Below are positions 36,346-46,729 of a stretch of DNA of 64,000 nt, piece after piece. Within the stretch, counting starts at the first letter, position 1; every line of letters begins with the position of its first letter. The translations under genes were made by a program, and so were the position numbers. Source of the stretch: Sipunculus nudus (Eukaryota; Annelida; Sipuncula; Golfingiida; Sipunculidae). A model generated the notes under the pieces. That model was not told where the DNA came from, ran no database searches, and was given only the letters and a program-made list of their open reading frames with translations. The stretch spans positions 3,734,019-3,798,018 of the forward strand of contig CM049306.1 in NCBI GenBank assembly GCA_026874595.1. Direction: 5' to 3'.

Positions 36346-36609
36346 GACATATGGATTTTAAACATAACTTACACATGGCCTACCGCAAAAGAAAGAACTT
36401 GTATTATTTAGGGTCATGAGGTCAACGGTCAAGGTCACAAGACTCACTAATTTAAAAAGATTATGGCTGCATTTTAAGCCAAGCTTTTCATCACAAATTT
36501 TCCATTTTGCACATTTAGCTGACTGCCAGTATGGAGAGAGCATAAATGAATTTTGGGTCACAAGGTCAAAGGTCAAGGTCACAGGGGTCATCTGTTTACA
36601 TTGCTCTAG
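36345..36609 (+). repeat. GGTCAAGGTCACAGG dispersed repeat, left part
   Basis: It contains CATATGGATTTTAAACATAACTT, GAGGTCAACGGTCAAGGTCAC and a perfect DR1 AGGTCAAAGGTCA at 36563-36575. It is interrupted at 36610 by the element with minisatellite ends and resumes at 37433. Confidence 0.65.
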
Positions 36610-37432
36610 GACAACTACCCCCCGGACAATAACCCCCCTGACTATATTACCCCCCGACAATCACCCCCTGGACAATTACCCCCCAGACAATTACCCCCCG
36701 GACAATTACCCCCAGGACAATTACCCCCTTTGACAACTACCCCCCAGACAACTACCCCCCAGACAATTACCCCCGGTACAATTACCCCCCGGACCCCATG
36801 GTATAACAACACTTTTAAAGTACACATAGTACAACTAAAAGGAAAAGTTTCCGATCGAAAGTAAAACAAATACCGGTAATAATACATTTCAAACCAATAG
36901 GTACATACATCATGTGTATTGTAAAAATAGAAAAAAAATCCATTACATCAAGTTTTCAGTAGTTCTAGGCAATGCCTCTCAGATGATTGTATTGTGTATC
37001 GTAAAAAATTGTAAATATATGGTAAAAAGTCAATTATTTGAAATATGCCTTACATTGGCAAGTTGTAAAACAAAAGCTTTGTGAACATATGGTCCATATA
37101 ACCACCCACAAGCTTACAATATAATTCACTTTAAATAGGTAATACCATTCATTCTGATCCATTCTTACAAGTCTCTATAAGTAATATCATAATAAGTAAT
37201 AGCATGATATAATTATCTAAAGTGATTTTATTTTTAATTTTTGTTTGCGATTAATTTTATGTAATTCTTTTGCATTCTGTGCTACTCATTAGAAACACAG
37301 AATATATTTAAATGTATAACGTGTACTTTAAATGTGTAATTTATACTATGGGGGTAATTGTCCAGGGGGTAGTTGTCCGGGGGGTAATTGTACAGGGGGG
37401 TAATTGTCTGGGGGTAGTTTTCTGGGGGGTAA
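36610..37432. mobile_element. MITE-like element with inverted minisatellite ends
   Basis: The left end (36610-36797) is about a dozen diverged copies of a 14-16 bp unit of the type GACAATTACCCCCCG. The right end (37350-37432) holds about five copies of its reverse complement (GGGGGTAATTGTCC). Between them lie about 550 bp of AT-rich non-coding sequence. The flanks are the two halves of a GGTCAAGGTCA repeat: intact copies read GATAACTCCAGTTT at the point where the right flank resumes with TAACTCCAGTTT. This supports insertion of the whole 823-bp block. No transposase is encoded. Confidence 0.65.
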
Positions 37433-37925
37433 CTCCAGTTTAGTTTGCCAGATGTGTTTCAAACTTAACTTATATATATGACTCACAACTAAAGTAAGAA
37501 CCCTGTCGATTTTGGTGTTCAAAGGTCAAAGGTCAAGGTCATAGGACCCATTTCTTTAAAAGGAATGTGTATGCATTTCAAGCCAAACTTTTCATCACAA
37601 ACCTTCTATCTTCAAGATTTTACTCACCTGCCAATATGGGAAGATTTTTTTTCGATTTTGGGTCATAGGGTCAAAGGTCAAGGTCACAGGGCCCATCCAT
37701 TCACAAAGTTAGTTAGTTTATGGATGATAATTCTGCACTGGCTAGACAGATTGGCTTCAAACTTGATCTAATAATGACCCACCACTTAAGTAAGAAACAT
37801 TTTGCTTTTCAGGGTCCATAGTTCAAAGGTGAAGGTCACAATACCGTTATTCTGAAACATTTCTTCAAAATATCCTTATAGATGAAAACAGGTGAGCTTT
37901 GAGGCCCCTGGGTCCCTTGTTTTTA
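37433..37925 (+). repeat. GGTCAAGGTCACAGG dispersed repeat, right part
   Basis: Continuation of the repeat split at 36610, with a further unit. DR1 motifs lie at 37523-37535 and 37668-37680 (first half GGGTCA). It ends AGGTGAGCTTTGAGGCCCCT. Confidence 0.65.
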
Positions 37926-38699
37926 TTTGTTTTTTTTTAATTTACCTGCAGATGCGGCTACCATAAGGTGCACCAGCTTTATTCTTTAAATAAATGACAT
38001 GCTTTTCATTTTGTTTTGATGAATAATCATAAGACCGCGTAAGTTACCCGGTACATAAAATGAAGGCATCATTAACCCTCACCTTACCAGCTGTAGTAAT
38101 GTACCAGTGTTGTCTTAGTATGTTCTGTTTTGCTTGTATTATAATATCCAGTGGCATTGTGGTGTTCATTTTCACTTCTAGCAAATGCGCAGTCAGCTGA
38201 CAGCTGGGCTTTGTAATGTTTAAATAATAAACATTTTTTTGTTTGTTACTTGTAAATTACCACGACATTTTCAATTTTTTTGGAGATCCATTTAAAATTT
38301 AGAAGCCATTCTTAGTTTTTTACTCATCATTTTATCTACATCAGCCATATTTGGCATATATTTAGCTTCACAAAACAGCCTTCCTCCGTTTCGGTCCTCA
38401 AATACACCTTTGTCTTTAACCTGTCACTTTTGAAACAAAATTGTCTCATCGAGTGCAAGTCATGATTTCTTAAACCTTGCGGCCTCCTGGGATTGTGTTT
38501 AAGCCAGCCCGTCTCCACCATAGCACCTGAACCTCTCCTCCAGTCATTGACTTAATAGTGGGTTCCAGCCAATCCGTCCCAGCAATTCAGATTTCTAGTA
38601 AAGTCGACCATGAGAACAAGAACCATGGTCCTCCTATGTAGTAAATTCTGAATTATTATATTGATTAACTTACACCTCGTGTTACATAAAGGTTGAATT
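37926..38699. other. No recognisable gene
   Basis: Non-coding by inspection. A short minus frame at 38336-38521 shows no family features. Confidence 0.4.
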
Positions 38700-40820
38700 C
38701 ATAAAGCAAAAATGATATTTTCCTTCAGGAGGTAAAACATGCAGCACCACAAATCAAGGTCCGTGGAACTCGGCAACATGCCCCCTCAGAGCCCCGTCCA
38801 CCAGCTGACTCTGAAACCTGGCCTCGGGACATCTCAGTACCACAGGCGGATCCTGCACCAAGTCGACAAGCCGTGCCTGGACCCAGCCGACAGGCAAATC
38901 AGCACCAAAATGTCCCATCTGCCGAGTGTGGCAGAGAAGACTGGTGTGGATGAGTTTTCATATCATATCCTGCTGCACCATGGTACAGTGACGTGATGTT
39001 TGTGGCAGAAAGGTCAAGGGAGTACTTGGTTTGGCGCAACTTATAGAAGCTGCACATCAGACATCACCGCAAAAAAAAAAAAAAGAAAACATCACCCATG
39101 GTGCAGCAGCGTACTTCACACCAAGAGGAAAAACGTGCCCTGCCCCAGATTAAGAGATATGACGTCCCCAAGGAACAAGAAGAGGAGTTGCCTTCCGCAT
39201 CAAAGGAGCAGCGGTGTGATCCGCAACAACACACAGACTCTGCATCCAAACAGTCAAATCTCCCCCTCCAGTTTAAGTCCATTCTGCAAAAAGGGGACCA
39301 TGTGTGGGTGGCTCGTTGTTTATACGACAGTGCAGGGAAGGTCAGACGCATTATGCACCAGCTTCCAAAAAGCCAACTGCTTCTCCACTTGATCCTCATA
39401 GCTACTTCAGGCAAAGGCTGCTTGTGTGGGCACCCATGGGGATGTGGGATATTCCCTTGAACTGTCCTACGTGCAAAATCAAACTTCATCATTCAGGCAT
39501 ATATAGAAAGATGAGTGGAGTCATGTAGCAGATACAACCTAGATGGTCAAGGTGCATAATCCGGCAGTGCCCATGGAACTCTGAATTGTTGGTCCAGTTG
39601 GATCCAGCCCACAGGATTAAGTAACCTGTGATTTTTACAACCCGTCTGGCCTTAGTCAGAAAAATATGTTACGCCCATGAAGCCTTGCACCACGGGCAAC
39701 AGCTCCAGCTATCTGAGGCGAGCATGGGGAGAGATGCATAGCGAAGAGTGGGGATGGCGTGTACCTTTCAGACTGCGAGGCGGAGGAAGGCTAACAATGA
39801 GTGAGACGTCATATATGTCAGAATATATGTCAGAATTCTTAAGATAGACTCTTCAAAAAAGGTATACAATTTTATATTTCAGGTGAAGTTCTAGTTATAT
39901 GCTGTATATAAAGAAATTATACAAGCACTAGACAAATATAAGAATTTAACTGTAAATTTAACTTGCTTATGATCTAGCGACACGCAGTCCGAAAATGAGT
40001 TCTAGCACGTAAATTACTGTTGACCTGTGTTGAACGTATTGTCGAGGGCTTCATAAAGAAGGTTGCGTGTGGGTAGGTTTTCGCTGCCCTTCTCTTGCAG
40101 CCCCGGGGCGGGTTTTGTTGTCGGTGTGACTGGCTTTGGTTATCCGTGGCTGGCCTGGGAGGAATCTTGATCGATCCAGATTAACAAGCAACCTATAAAC
40201 AAATGAAGTCACAGCTCTGGTGCATATTAAATTACAGACCAGTCAATAAATCTTACTTTACTTAACATCATTCTGTAGTACTACAAGAGACTTATGTGTC
40301 TTATACACTGTTACAGATCACAACGAAATTGGCTTATAATGAAGAGGCCACAGCCACGTGGGTGACCAACGTGGGAAATGAAAGAGAGGAAATACTTAAC
40401 AGCTTGCTGACCACCTCGCAACTGTGCCAGGGCAATAAAAAGAGGCCAATGAGCCTCAGTCCTCTACGTGAACAGGGATTCTGACAAAGGAGTTCCCCCA
40501 TCCTCCTGCATTTCAAGACATGATCATGCATAGTGAGGCTAGACGCCTTCCACTTCATGAGGCGTTTCACGCGTGGCGTGACCTCGGAGCATTATCCGTT
40601 GTACGGTACTTTCTGCAGCAAGCTGTCTAGTTGTATTTTAGAGCAGGTAAAGAAGGATATTCTTGGTCTAAGGGCTGCAATGGTTGCAGAGCTGAAAAGG
40701 GAGCTCAATGGGCGTAAGCAATCAGAAGAGCAAGTGTCTGCTCGAATCACCACTGCAGAGCTTGCAAGACACTGCAGAAGGACGACACGCGGGGTGGAGC
40801 AGACAAGGAACCTCATCTAG
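38700..40820 (+). pseudogene. Broken DUF6729-like gene
   Basis: Fragments in several frames resemble in order a large uncharacterised metazoan family that I recall as containing a DUF6729 domain. MFVAERSREYLVWRNL lies at 38.99 kb, SYFRQRLLVWAPMGMWDIPL with CPTCKIKLHHSGIY at 39.40-39.50 kb, and VQLDPAHRIK at 39.6 kb. After a non-coding gap come TKLAYNEEATATWVTNVGNE (40.33 kb), LDAFHFMRRFTRGVTSEHYP (40.54 kb) and ELARHCRRTTRGVEQTRNLI (40.76 kb). Stops and frame changes are frequent and no intact promoter or end is visible. The domain name is from memory, and the function of the family is unknown. The interval at 39.76-40.28 kb may be an intron or an insertion. Confidence 0.5.
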
Positions 40821-41385
40821 AAACTCCTGTATACCACGGGAGTACTCCTCATCAACCATGACAGCAGGAGGGATGTCTGGGGGGTTCGGCAGAAACACTT
40901 GCCCTGAATCGTGGATGTGTCTGGAGTAGACCTCTAACCCAAGTTGGAGTTGGCGAGAACGCCGGCTACAAGCTGGATGTCTTGCGGTGTCCCCGTAGGG
41001 CGTCTTCACTGGAGAGCATCCACAGGCACCAGTGTGCATTCATTCCTGGTAAGATTAACACATTTACCCGTGGAATTCTAGATCCTTAGCCTGTCATAAC
41101 ATATATAAATTATCCTACTTTAATACATGATCCTACCCAGGGGTTGAAATTCATATAAAGCCGGACAGGTCAGGCAAGAATATCCTACTCCGTCCTGGAA
41201 AAAAAAATCCATGATAGCCAAATATGTCCAGGCCTCCCCACACCGACCGGGACATGCCAACCAATGTGGGGAAAATTGACTGTGAGTTGTAAATTATTCT
41301 TTTAGATTTCCTGTAAACCTGCCATTTCATTGAAAGAAAGCATCATAAATGTATATCTTTAGGTATAACTGGAAAGGCATTCATA
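40821..41385. other. Unassigned sequence
   Basis: The minus frame 41039-40722 is open for 105 residues with FLPNPPDIPPAVMVDEEYSR but is not recognised, and it overlaps the end of the broken gene on the other strand. The rest is non-coding. Confidence 0.3.
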
Positions 41386-42250
41386 GCTCAGCTGACTTTC
41401 AGTCATGTTTAGCTATAGTGATGGGACTTTGTCCGTCGTCTTTTCGTCCAGTCTTTAATTAGCACGGCACAAATCGTAACCAAAATAGCTAGGGATTTGA
41501 ACCTTATGCAGTCTTAGAGGTTATTCGTGTAAACCTGGATTTAGGTCACTGTGACCTACAATCTCCGGGTTATGGGTCGTGATTGCATCCCCCAAAATTA
41601 ATTCTCATAGACATAATTTTCATCCCACAACTTCCATCTTTTACATATGGCTCCCAATAGGGGGAAGAAATAATCATTTTAAGATCACCCGGGCAAAGGT
41701 AAAGGTCACAATACTTAATTGTTCCAGAAGTATGTGGACATATTTTAAGCAAAACTGTTCGCCCCAAACCTTCAGTCTTTCACATATGGCCCATCTATGC
41801 ATCACTCAATTTGATTCATACTTCATATTATAAGGCTTTTTGCTTGAAAAAAAAAACAATTTATTGTATCCCCAGACAAAGTCGGGATACTATGGTTTCA
41901 CGACGGTCCCGCCACCGCCGCCGCCGCCGCAGAGAAATCTTGTGAGTGGGATAACTCAAAAATATTTCACTGATCTTTTTCAAACTTTACATTTGTATAG
42001 ACATAGGTAAGAGGACGAAGCCTTTTTAAAATGGGGTTTTAAAAACCCCATAATTGCCATTATTGACAGTACTGTGATCATTATAAGTCAAAAACTGATG
42101 GACAGATTTCTTTCATATTATGAACATGTAGAGAGATGGTTTATGGGATGAGGTCTTTTTAAATTTGGGTCATGACCTTTACCATGAGAGTGGCCTTGAC
42201 CTTTAATGTGTCCATATTTGGTGAAAATCACACACCTCTGATGATATCTC
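41386..42250 (+). repeat. Dispersed repeats
   Basis: It starts with CATAGCTCAGCTGACTTTCA and GTCCGTCGTC (41.39 kb). At 41869 comes a GACAAAGTCGGGATACTATGG block with a CCGCCACCGCCGCCGCCGCCG run, closely similar to 31.79 kb. Confidence 0.65.
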
Positions 42251-43390
42251 CAGTGTTGATAGCCATATGGATTTCAAACGTGACTTATGTCTGGCCTACC
42301 ACTATAGTAAGAACCCTATAGGTTCTGGGGTCATGAAGTCAAAGGTCAAGGTCACAGGACACATCTTTAAAAAGATTGTGGATGCATTTTCAGCCAAACA
42401 TTTCATCTCAGACCTTTCATCTTGCACATATAGTTCATCTGCCAATAGAGGTAGACCCCTATCAATTTTGAGAGTCACAAGGTCAAAGGTGAAGGTCACA
42501 GGAGCCATCTGTCCAAAAATTAGTTTCTGGATGATAATTCCTGCTTTTATTGATGTATGGATTTCAAACTTGACTTGTATATGACCCATTGGAAGAGCAA
42601 GACCCGAATTGATTTTGGGCTCATGAGGTCAAAGGTCAAGGTCACAGGACACATCTTTAAAAAGATTGTGGATGCATTTTCAGCCAAACAATTCATCTCA
42701 GATCTTTCATCTTATACATTTAGTTCACCTGCCAAGAGTGGAAGACCCGTATCAATTTTGAGGTCACAAGGTCAAAGGTGAAGGTCACAGGAGCCATCTG
42801 TCCAAAAATTAGTTTCTGGATGATATTTCCTGCTTTTATTGATGTATGGATTTCAAACTTGACTTGTATATGTCCCATTGGAATAGCAACACCCAAATTG
42901 ATTTTGGGGTCATGAGGTCAAAGGTCAAGGTCACAGGACACATCTTTAAAAAGATGTGGATGCATTTTCGGCCAAACAATTCATCTCAGATCTTTCATCT
43001 TGCACATACAGTTCACCTGCCAAGAGAGGAAGAACCCTATCAATTTTGAGGTCACAAGGTCAAAGGTGAAAGTCACAGGAGCTATCTGTCCAAATATTAG
43101 TTTCTGGATGATAATTCCTGCTTTTATTGATGTATAGATTTCAAACCTGACTTGTATATGTCCCATTGGAAAAGCAAGATCCGAATTGATTTTTCGGTCA
43201 TGAGGTCAAAGGTCGAGGTCACAGGACACATCTTTAAAAAGAATGAGGATGCATTTTCAGCCAAACAATTCATCTCAGACATTTCATCTTGCACATACAG
43301 TTCCCCTGTCAATAGATTAAGATGCCTGTCAATTGTGAGGTCACAAGGTCAAAGGTGAAGGTCACAGGAGCCGTCTGTCCGTTAACATGG
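42250..43390 (+). repeat. 289-bp tandem repeat, about four copies
   Basis: ACATCTTTAAAAAGA recurs at 42361, 42651, 42940 and 43228 (spacing 290, 289 and 288 bp). Each unit holds GAGGTCAAAGGTCAAGGTCAC, TCAGCCAAAC, CATCTCAGA.CTTTCATCTT and ATCCTGTC/GGAGCCATCTGTCCA. Perfect DR1 elements are at 42626-42638 and 42915-42927. Open frames on both strands are by-products of the repeat period. Confidence 0.9.
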
Positions 43391-43600
43391 CACAAATCGT
43401 AACCGGTAGACCTGGAATGTCCTCACTTGACATCCAGGGACGTTCATGAAAATCTTCATGGAAACCTGAAATAAGATCTCTGATACCCATATCCTCCGAG
43501 CTTTGGGGCTCAGAAGTTACCCCAAAAATAATGGAAAATTTGATACAAAAGCTCCAGTATCTGAACAACTAATGCATTGTAAACCATGATTCTTTGCATC
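43380..43600 (+). repeat. TTAACATGGCACAAATCGTAAC dispersed repeat
   Basis: It begins CCGTTAACATGGCACAAATC and continues ACATCCAGGGACG and CTCCGAGCTTTGGGGCTC. This is the same family as at 2250 and 54.8 kb, joined directly to the last 289-bp unit. Confidence 0.65.
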
Positions 43601-44110
43601 CATACAGCGCCATAGGTCCTCTGACATTACAGCCAGATCACTGGCCTGCGTGAGTGCCCGAACATCTAAGTCTGAGGAAGGTATTATAAGGCCCCACGAG
43701 GATGCGAATATTTTCGTCATTTTTGACAAGTATCGTGTCCCTTCAAATAAACCCACTAGACCTTTTCATTAATTTCTTATCTCTCCAACGACACCTACCA
43801 TGTGTGTGAAATATTCCGTAATATTGTTCTGCATGTATGTTGGATATCTCCCTGCGGTCCAATCACAGGCGAGTGTGTCTGCCAAGGGAAAGGAACGTCT
43901 CGATTTTTCATTATGAATGGAGGAAGAAAAGGCCTTTGGGGAACTATTTCCGGGTACAACCTGATGACAACATACGTCATGCGAACCCCGCTTCACGTGG
44001 TATGGCCAGGTTTTCACAGAACACGGCGATTCTATGTGCTGAAGCCTGCTGCCACATGATGAACAGAGACAACTTATAACTTTAAGATACAATGTATCAA
44101 AATATTTTAT
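43601..44110. other. Unassigned region with open frames on both strands
   Basis: Overlapping frames exist at 43802-44059 (plus), 43837-44079 (plus) and 43769-44092 (minus). GC content is higher than the flanks, but I recognise no family on either strand. Confidence 0.3.
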
Positions 44111-44936
44111 TATTTATGGCTCATGAGGCGAGATTCGAGTCTCAGATGAACCACGCCCACTTTGATACAGGGATTGTGCTAAATGTAGAAACATAAAAAA
44201 ATCAACATTTATATGTACGTTGACCTGGAGCAGAGGTACATGTATTTATCATGAGCTTGATTATAATAAATAATATTTTATCCGTTTTATTTATGTTAGA
44301 TAATAATAGTAAATCAAATGAATTTAATAATAATAATCACAATAATAATAATAATAATAATAATTGATGATAATAATCACAATAATAATAATAATTATAA
44401 TAGGCATATTATGACACCGAATAATATAATTATATATACATAATCATATGTAAATTATAAATCATACATTGTCTTCATTATATTATATGCTATAATTTTC
44501 TACAAGGCCTAATACTCCTTAAGATAACGTTAATAATACCATTAATAAAGCTATACCGGGTAAATCCATATACATCCAATGTAATAAAAATTTAATGTTC
44601 TTATCCTTATCTAAGAAATTAATGAAACTATGAACTTGCACAAATTTAAACTAATTAAAAAAATAAAAATTATAAGGGCTAGACAGGGCTATAGCGTATT
44701 TTTTTCCTGTGCACAGATGTGTTTGCATGATTCATATTTTTTATATGTTTTGCTTTTATCCTATTGTAAAATAATATATGTTGAAATAATAAATGAGTAG
44801 TATTTTTTAAAATTATATATATATATATAAAGTATATATATATATATATATGATTTATATCATTTTAAATAAATATTATACATATTTTTTAAATAAACTA
44901 TGTTTAAAATATTATATATGATATATAATATGTACC

Positions 44937-44984
<48 letters not shown>

Positions 44985-45161
44985 CACAATATTACACTTA
45001 CTTACAACAAATTCACAAAGATACACATAACATCGAACAAACAATATACGCCACAAATAACAAATATTAATTCAACTATTAGGCAAAAAAAAAGAAAAAT
45101 ATATTAATAAATGGTGTGTAAAACGGTAACTTATTAACTTATATGAACCAGCCGTTCTGTA

Positions 45162-45210
<49 letters not shown>
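44111..45210. repeat. AT-rich region with AAT and TA microsatellites
   Basis: An AATAATAAT-type run lies at about 44325-44400. TA runs lie at about 44813-44850, 44939-44982 and 45163-45212, the last directly abutting the PLE inverted-repeat arm. No coding frame is credible. Confidence 0.75.
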
Positions 45211-45214
<4 letters not shown>

Positions 45215-45650
45215 CTCTGAAGAAAAACAACACTGTTAATTCACAACAGTCTGTTTCACGGGATGCGACCCGATCATCAGGTGAATGTGGTTAGAATGAA
45301 GCTAACGGCGTGGTTTGAAAAGCCGAGACTTTACGAGATTACGAGATTATGCTTTGTGCGATTGGGGGGGGGGGGGCATGTGAAAGACAGACACTGATCC
45401 TATTGTCCTCGGGTGCACAATAGGATTGGTCGGGGTACACGTGCGATACATTGTAAATTGTTGTAAATTTTATATATAATACAAAAATATATACCAGGAT
45501 GCTCAATAGCATATTGAACTGATTTCTAATAGGGTCTTGGAAGTAGTGAACATATCAGTGGTATACATATGATAAAAAAAACATATACTATGAAAATACA
45601 CAATATACAAGGCAAATATACAATATAAAAGGCAAATATACTATAATATA
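45211..45650 (-). repeat. Penelope-like pLTR arm, inverted (left)
   Basis: It is the reverse complement of 46121-46593 at high identity, apart from indels and a different G/C-run length (45364-45376 versus 46421-46440). Together with the right arm it brackets a GIY-YIG fragment. Its right end contains CAAGGCAAATATACAATATA, repeated. Confidence 0.85.
45238..45286 (-). ncRNA. Hammerhead ribozyme (type I), left arm
   Basis: The minus strand has the order of a type I hammerhead. A stem I strand ATTCAC is followed by the core CTGATGA (plus TCATCAG 45274-45280) and stem II CGGG/CCCG with loop TCGCAT. Then come the core GAAA (plus 45254-45257), stem III ACA/TGT with loop GAC, cleavage-site T (45245), and the stem I return GTGAAT. 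A U-U mismatch lies at the base of stem II. The very short stem III fits hammerheads described in Penelope-like elements, which often act as dimers. Confidence 0.75.
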
Positions 45651-45982
45651 TAGTACACTACATAGGGTGTACTGAAGCTGATTTCAAGACAAGATACAAT
45701 AACCACAAGCAATCCTTTCGGAACAGATCCAACGCTAAAAATACTGAACTGTCTAAACACATTTGGTCACTAAAAGACAACAATATCAATTACAAGCTCT
45801 CCTGGAAAATATTTGCCAAGGCAGCACCTTACTACTGTGGGACTAGGAAGTGTGATCTCTGCTTGTCTGAAAAGCTACTAATAGCTACGGCCCCCCCTGG
45901 ACCATTGTTGAACTCAAGAGCTGAAATTCTCTCCAAGTGCCGCCATCAAAACAAATTCACCCTGAAATATTTTAAAACCTAG
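45651..45982 (+). pseudogene. PLE GIY-YIG endonuclease C-terminal end
   Basis: The frame opens at HYIGCTEADFKTRYNNHKQS and passes SKHIWSLKD and INYKLSWKIFAKAAP. It reaches CGTRKCDLCLSEKLLI and LLNSRAEILSKCRHQNKF, ending at TAG 45980-45982. These are the second half of the GIY-YIG nuclease and the Cys/His-rich tail of Penelope-like elements. The sequence is nearly identical to 51316-51490, so it is a 5'-truncated copy of the same family. It retains the true C-terminus that the other copy has lost. Confidence 0.85.
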
Positions 45983-46120
45983 CATTCGTACTATATTGAG
46001 CGTTCCCCCTTAACCCCCCCCCCCCCCCCCAACGAGGATCCGCTGGGCAGACTTACCTGTTCAGGTAGTTGTTCTCTCATCATGGTGAGTTTACCGAGTG
46101 GATTGCATTTGGTATGAGTA

Positions 46121-46720
46121 AAATATAGTATATTTGCCTTTTATATTGTACATTTGCCTTGTATATTGTGTATTTTCATAGTATATGTGTATTTTTATCA
46201 TATGTATACCACTGATATGTTCACTACTTCCAAGACCCTATTAGAAATCAGTTCAATATGCTATTGAGCATCCTGGTATATATCTTTGTATTATATATAA
46301 AATTTACAACAATAACAACCTCTTTGCCCCGCCCTGTTATGTTCCAATATCGCACGTGTACCTCGACCAATCCTATTGTGCACCCGAGGACAATAGGATC
46401 AGTGTCTGTCTTTCACATGCCCCCCCCCCCCCCCCCCCCCAATCGCACAAAGCATAATCTCGTAATCTCGTAAAGTCTCGGCTTTTCAAACCACGCCGTT
46501 AGCTTCATTCTAACCACATTCACCTGATGATCGGGTCGCATCCCGTGAAACAGACTCTTGTGAATTAACAGTGTTGTTTTTCTCCAGAGTTATACCGCTC
46601 TGGCCTAGCCTGTAGGCCATAGAGCACTTTACATCGGAGGGTAACGCTACCTTCTACTCCAGCTCCAGCGACAGGTACGTTGTCGAGCACTTTTGTTAAC
46701 CCACCCTGTCCAGAATTTCA
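46121..46720 (+). repeat. Penelope-like pLTR (right arm)
   Basis: It follows the GIY-YIG stop by about 140 bp. The part 46121-46593 is the inverted complement of 45211-45650. The rest (to about 46720) is unique and leads towards the next PLE copy, which is separated from it by the LINE. It contains a C-run at 46421-46440. Confidence 0.75.
46518..46566 (+). ncRNA. Hammerhead ribozyme (type I), right arm
   Basis: ATTCAC precedes CTGATGA (46524-46530), stem II CGGG/CCCG, GAAA (46547-46550) and GTGAAT (46560-46565). It has one change in stem III compared with the left arm (TCT instead of TGT), which weakens the 3-bp stem. It lies in the expected PLE orientation relative to the GIY-YIG frame upstream and the RT frame downstream. 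Confidence 0.7.
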
Positions 46721-46729
46721 ACTTATAAC

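Noticed and set aside
36416-36733. Proline/aspartate-rich repeat protein (PPDN repeats)
   Set aside because: It arises from translation of the GACAATTACCCCCC minisatellite. The inverted copies and unit-length variation contradict coding.
42267-43358. Open frames on both strands encoding repeats such as KVKVTGHIFKKIVDAF
   Set aside because: They follow the 289-bp repeat period and the GGTCAAGGTCA motif. The period is not always a multiple of three, and both strands are open, so this is not a protein.
43769-44092. Overlapping 107-codon minus and 85-codon plus frames as a small gene
   Set aside because: No motif, no codon or family support on either strand. Left as unassigned.
46044-46120. ACTTACCTG followed by CATCATGG and GGATTGCATTTGG, reminiscent of U1 snRNA
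   Set aside because: Only the 5' splice-site-pairing block matches clearly. Spacing and stems do not fit U1, and the segment lies in the 3' untranslated part of the PLE copy.
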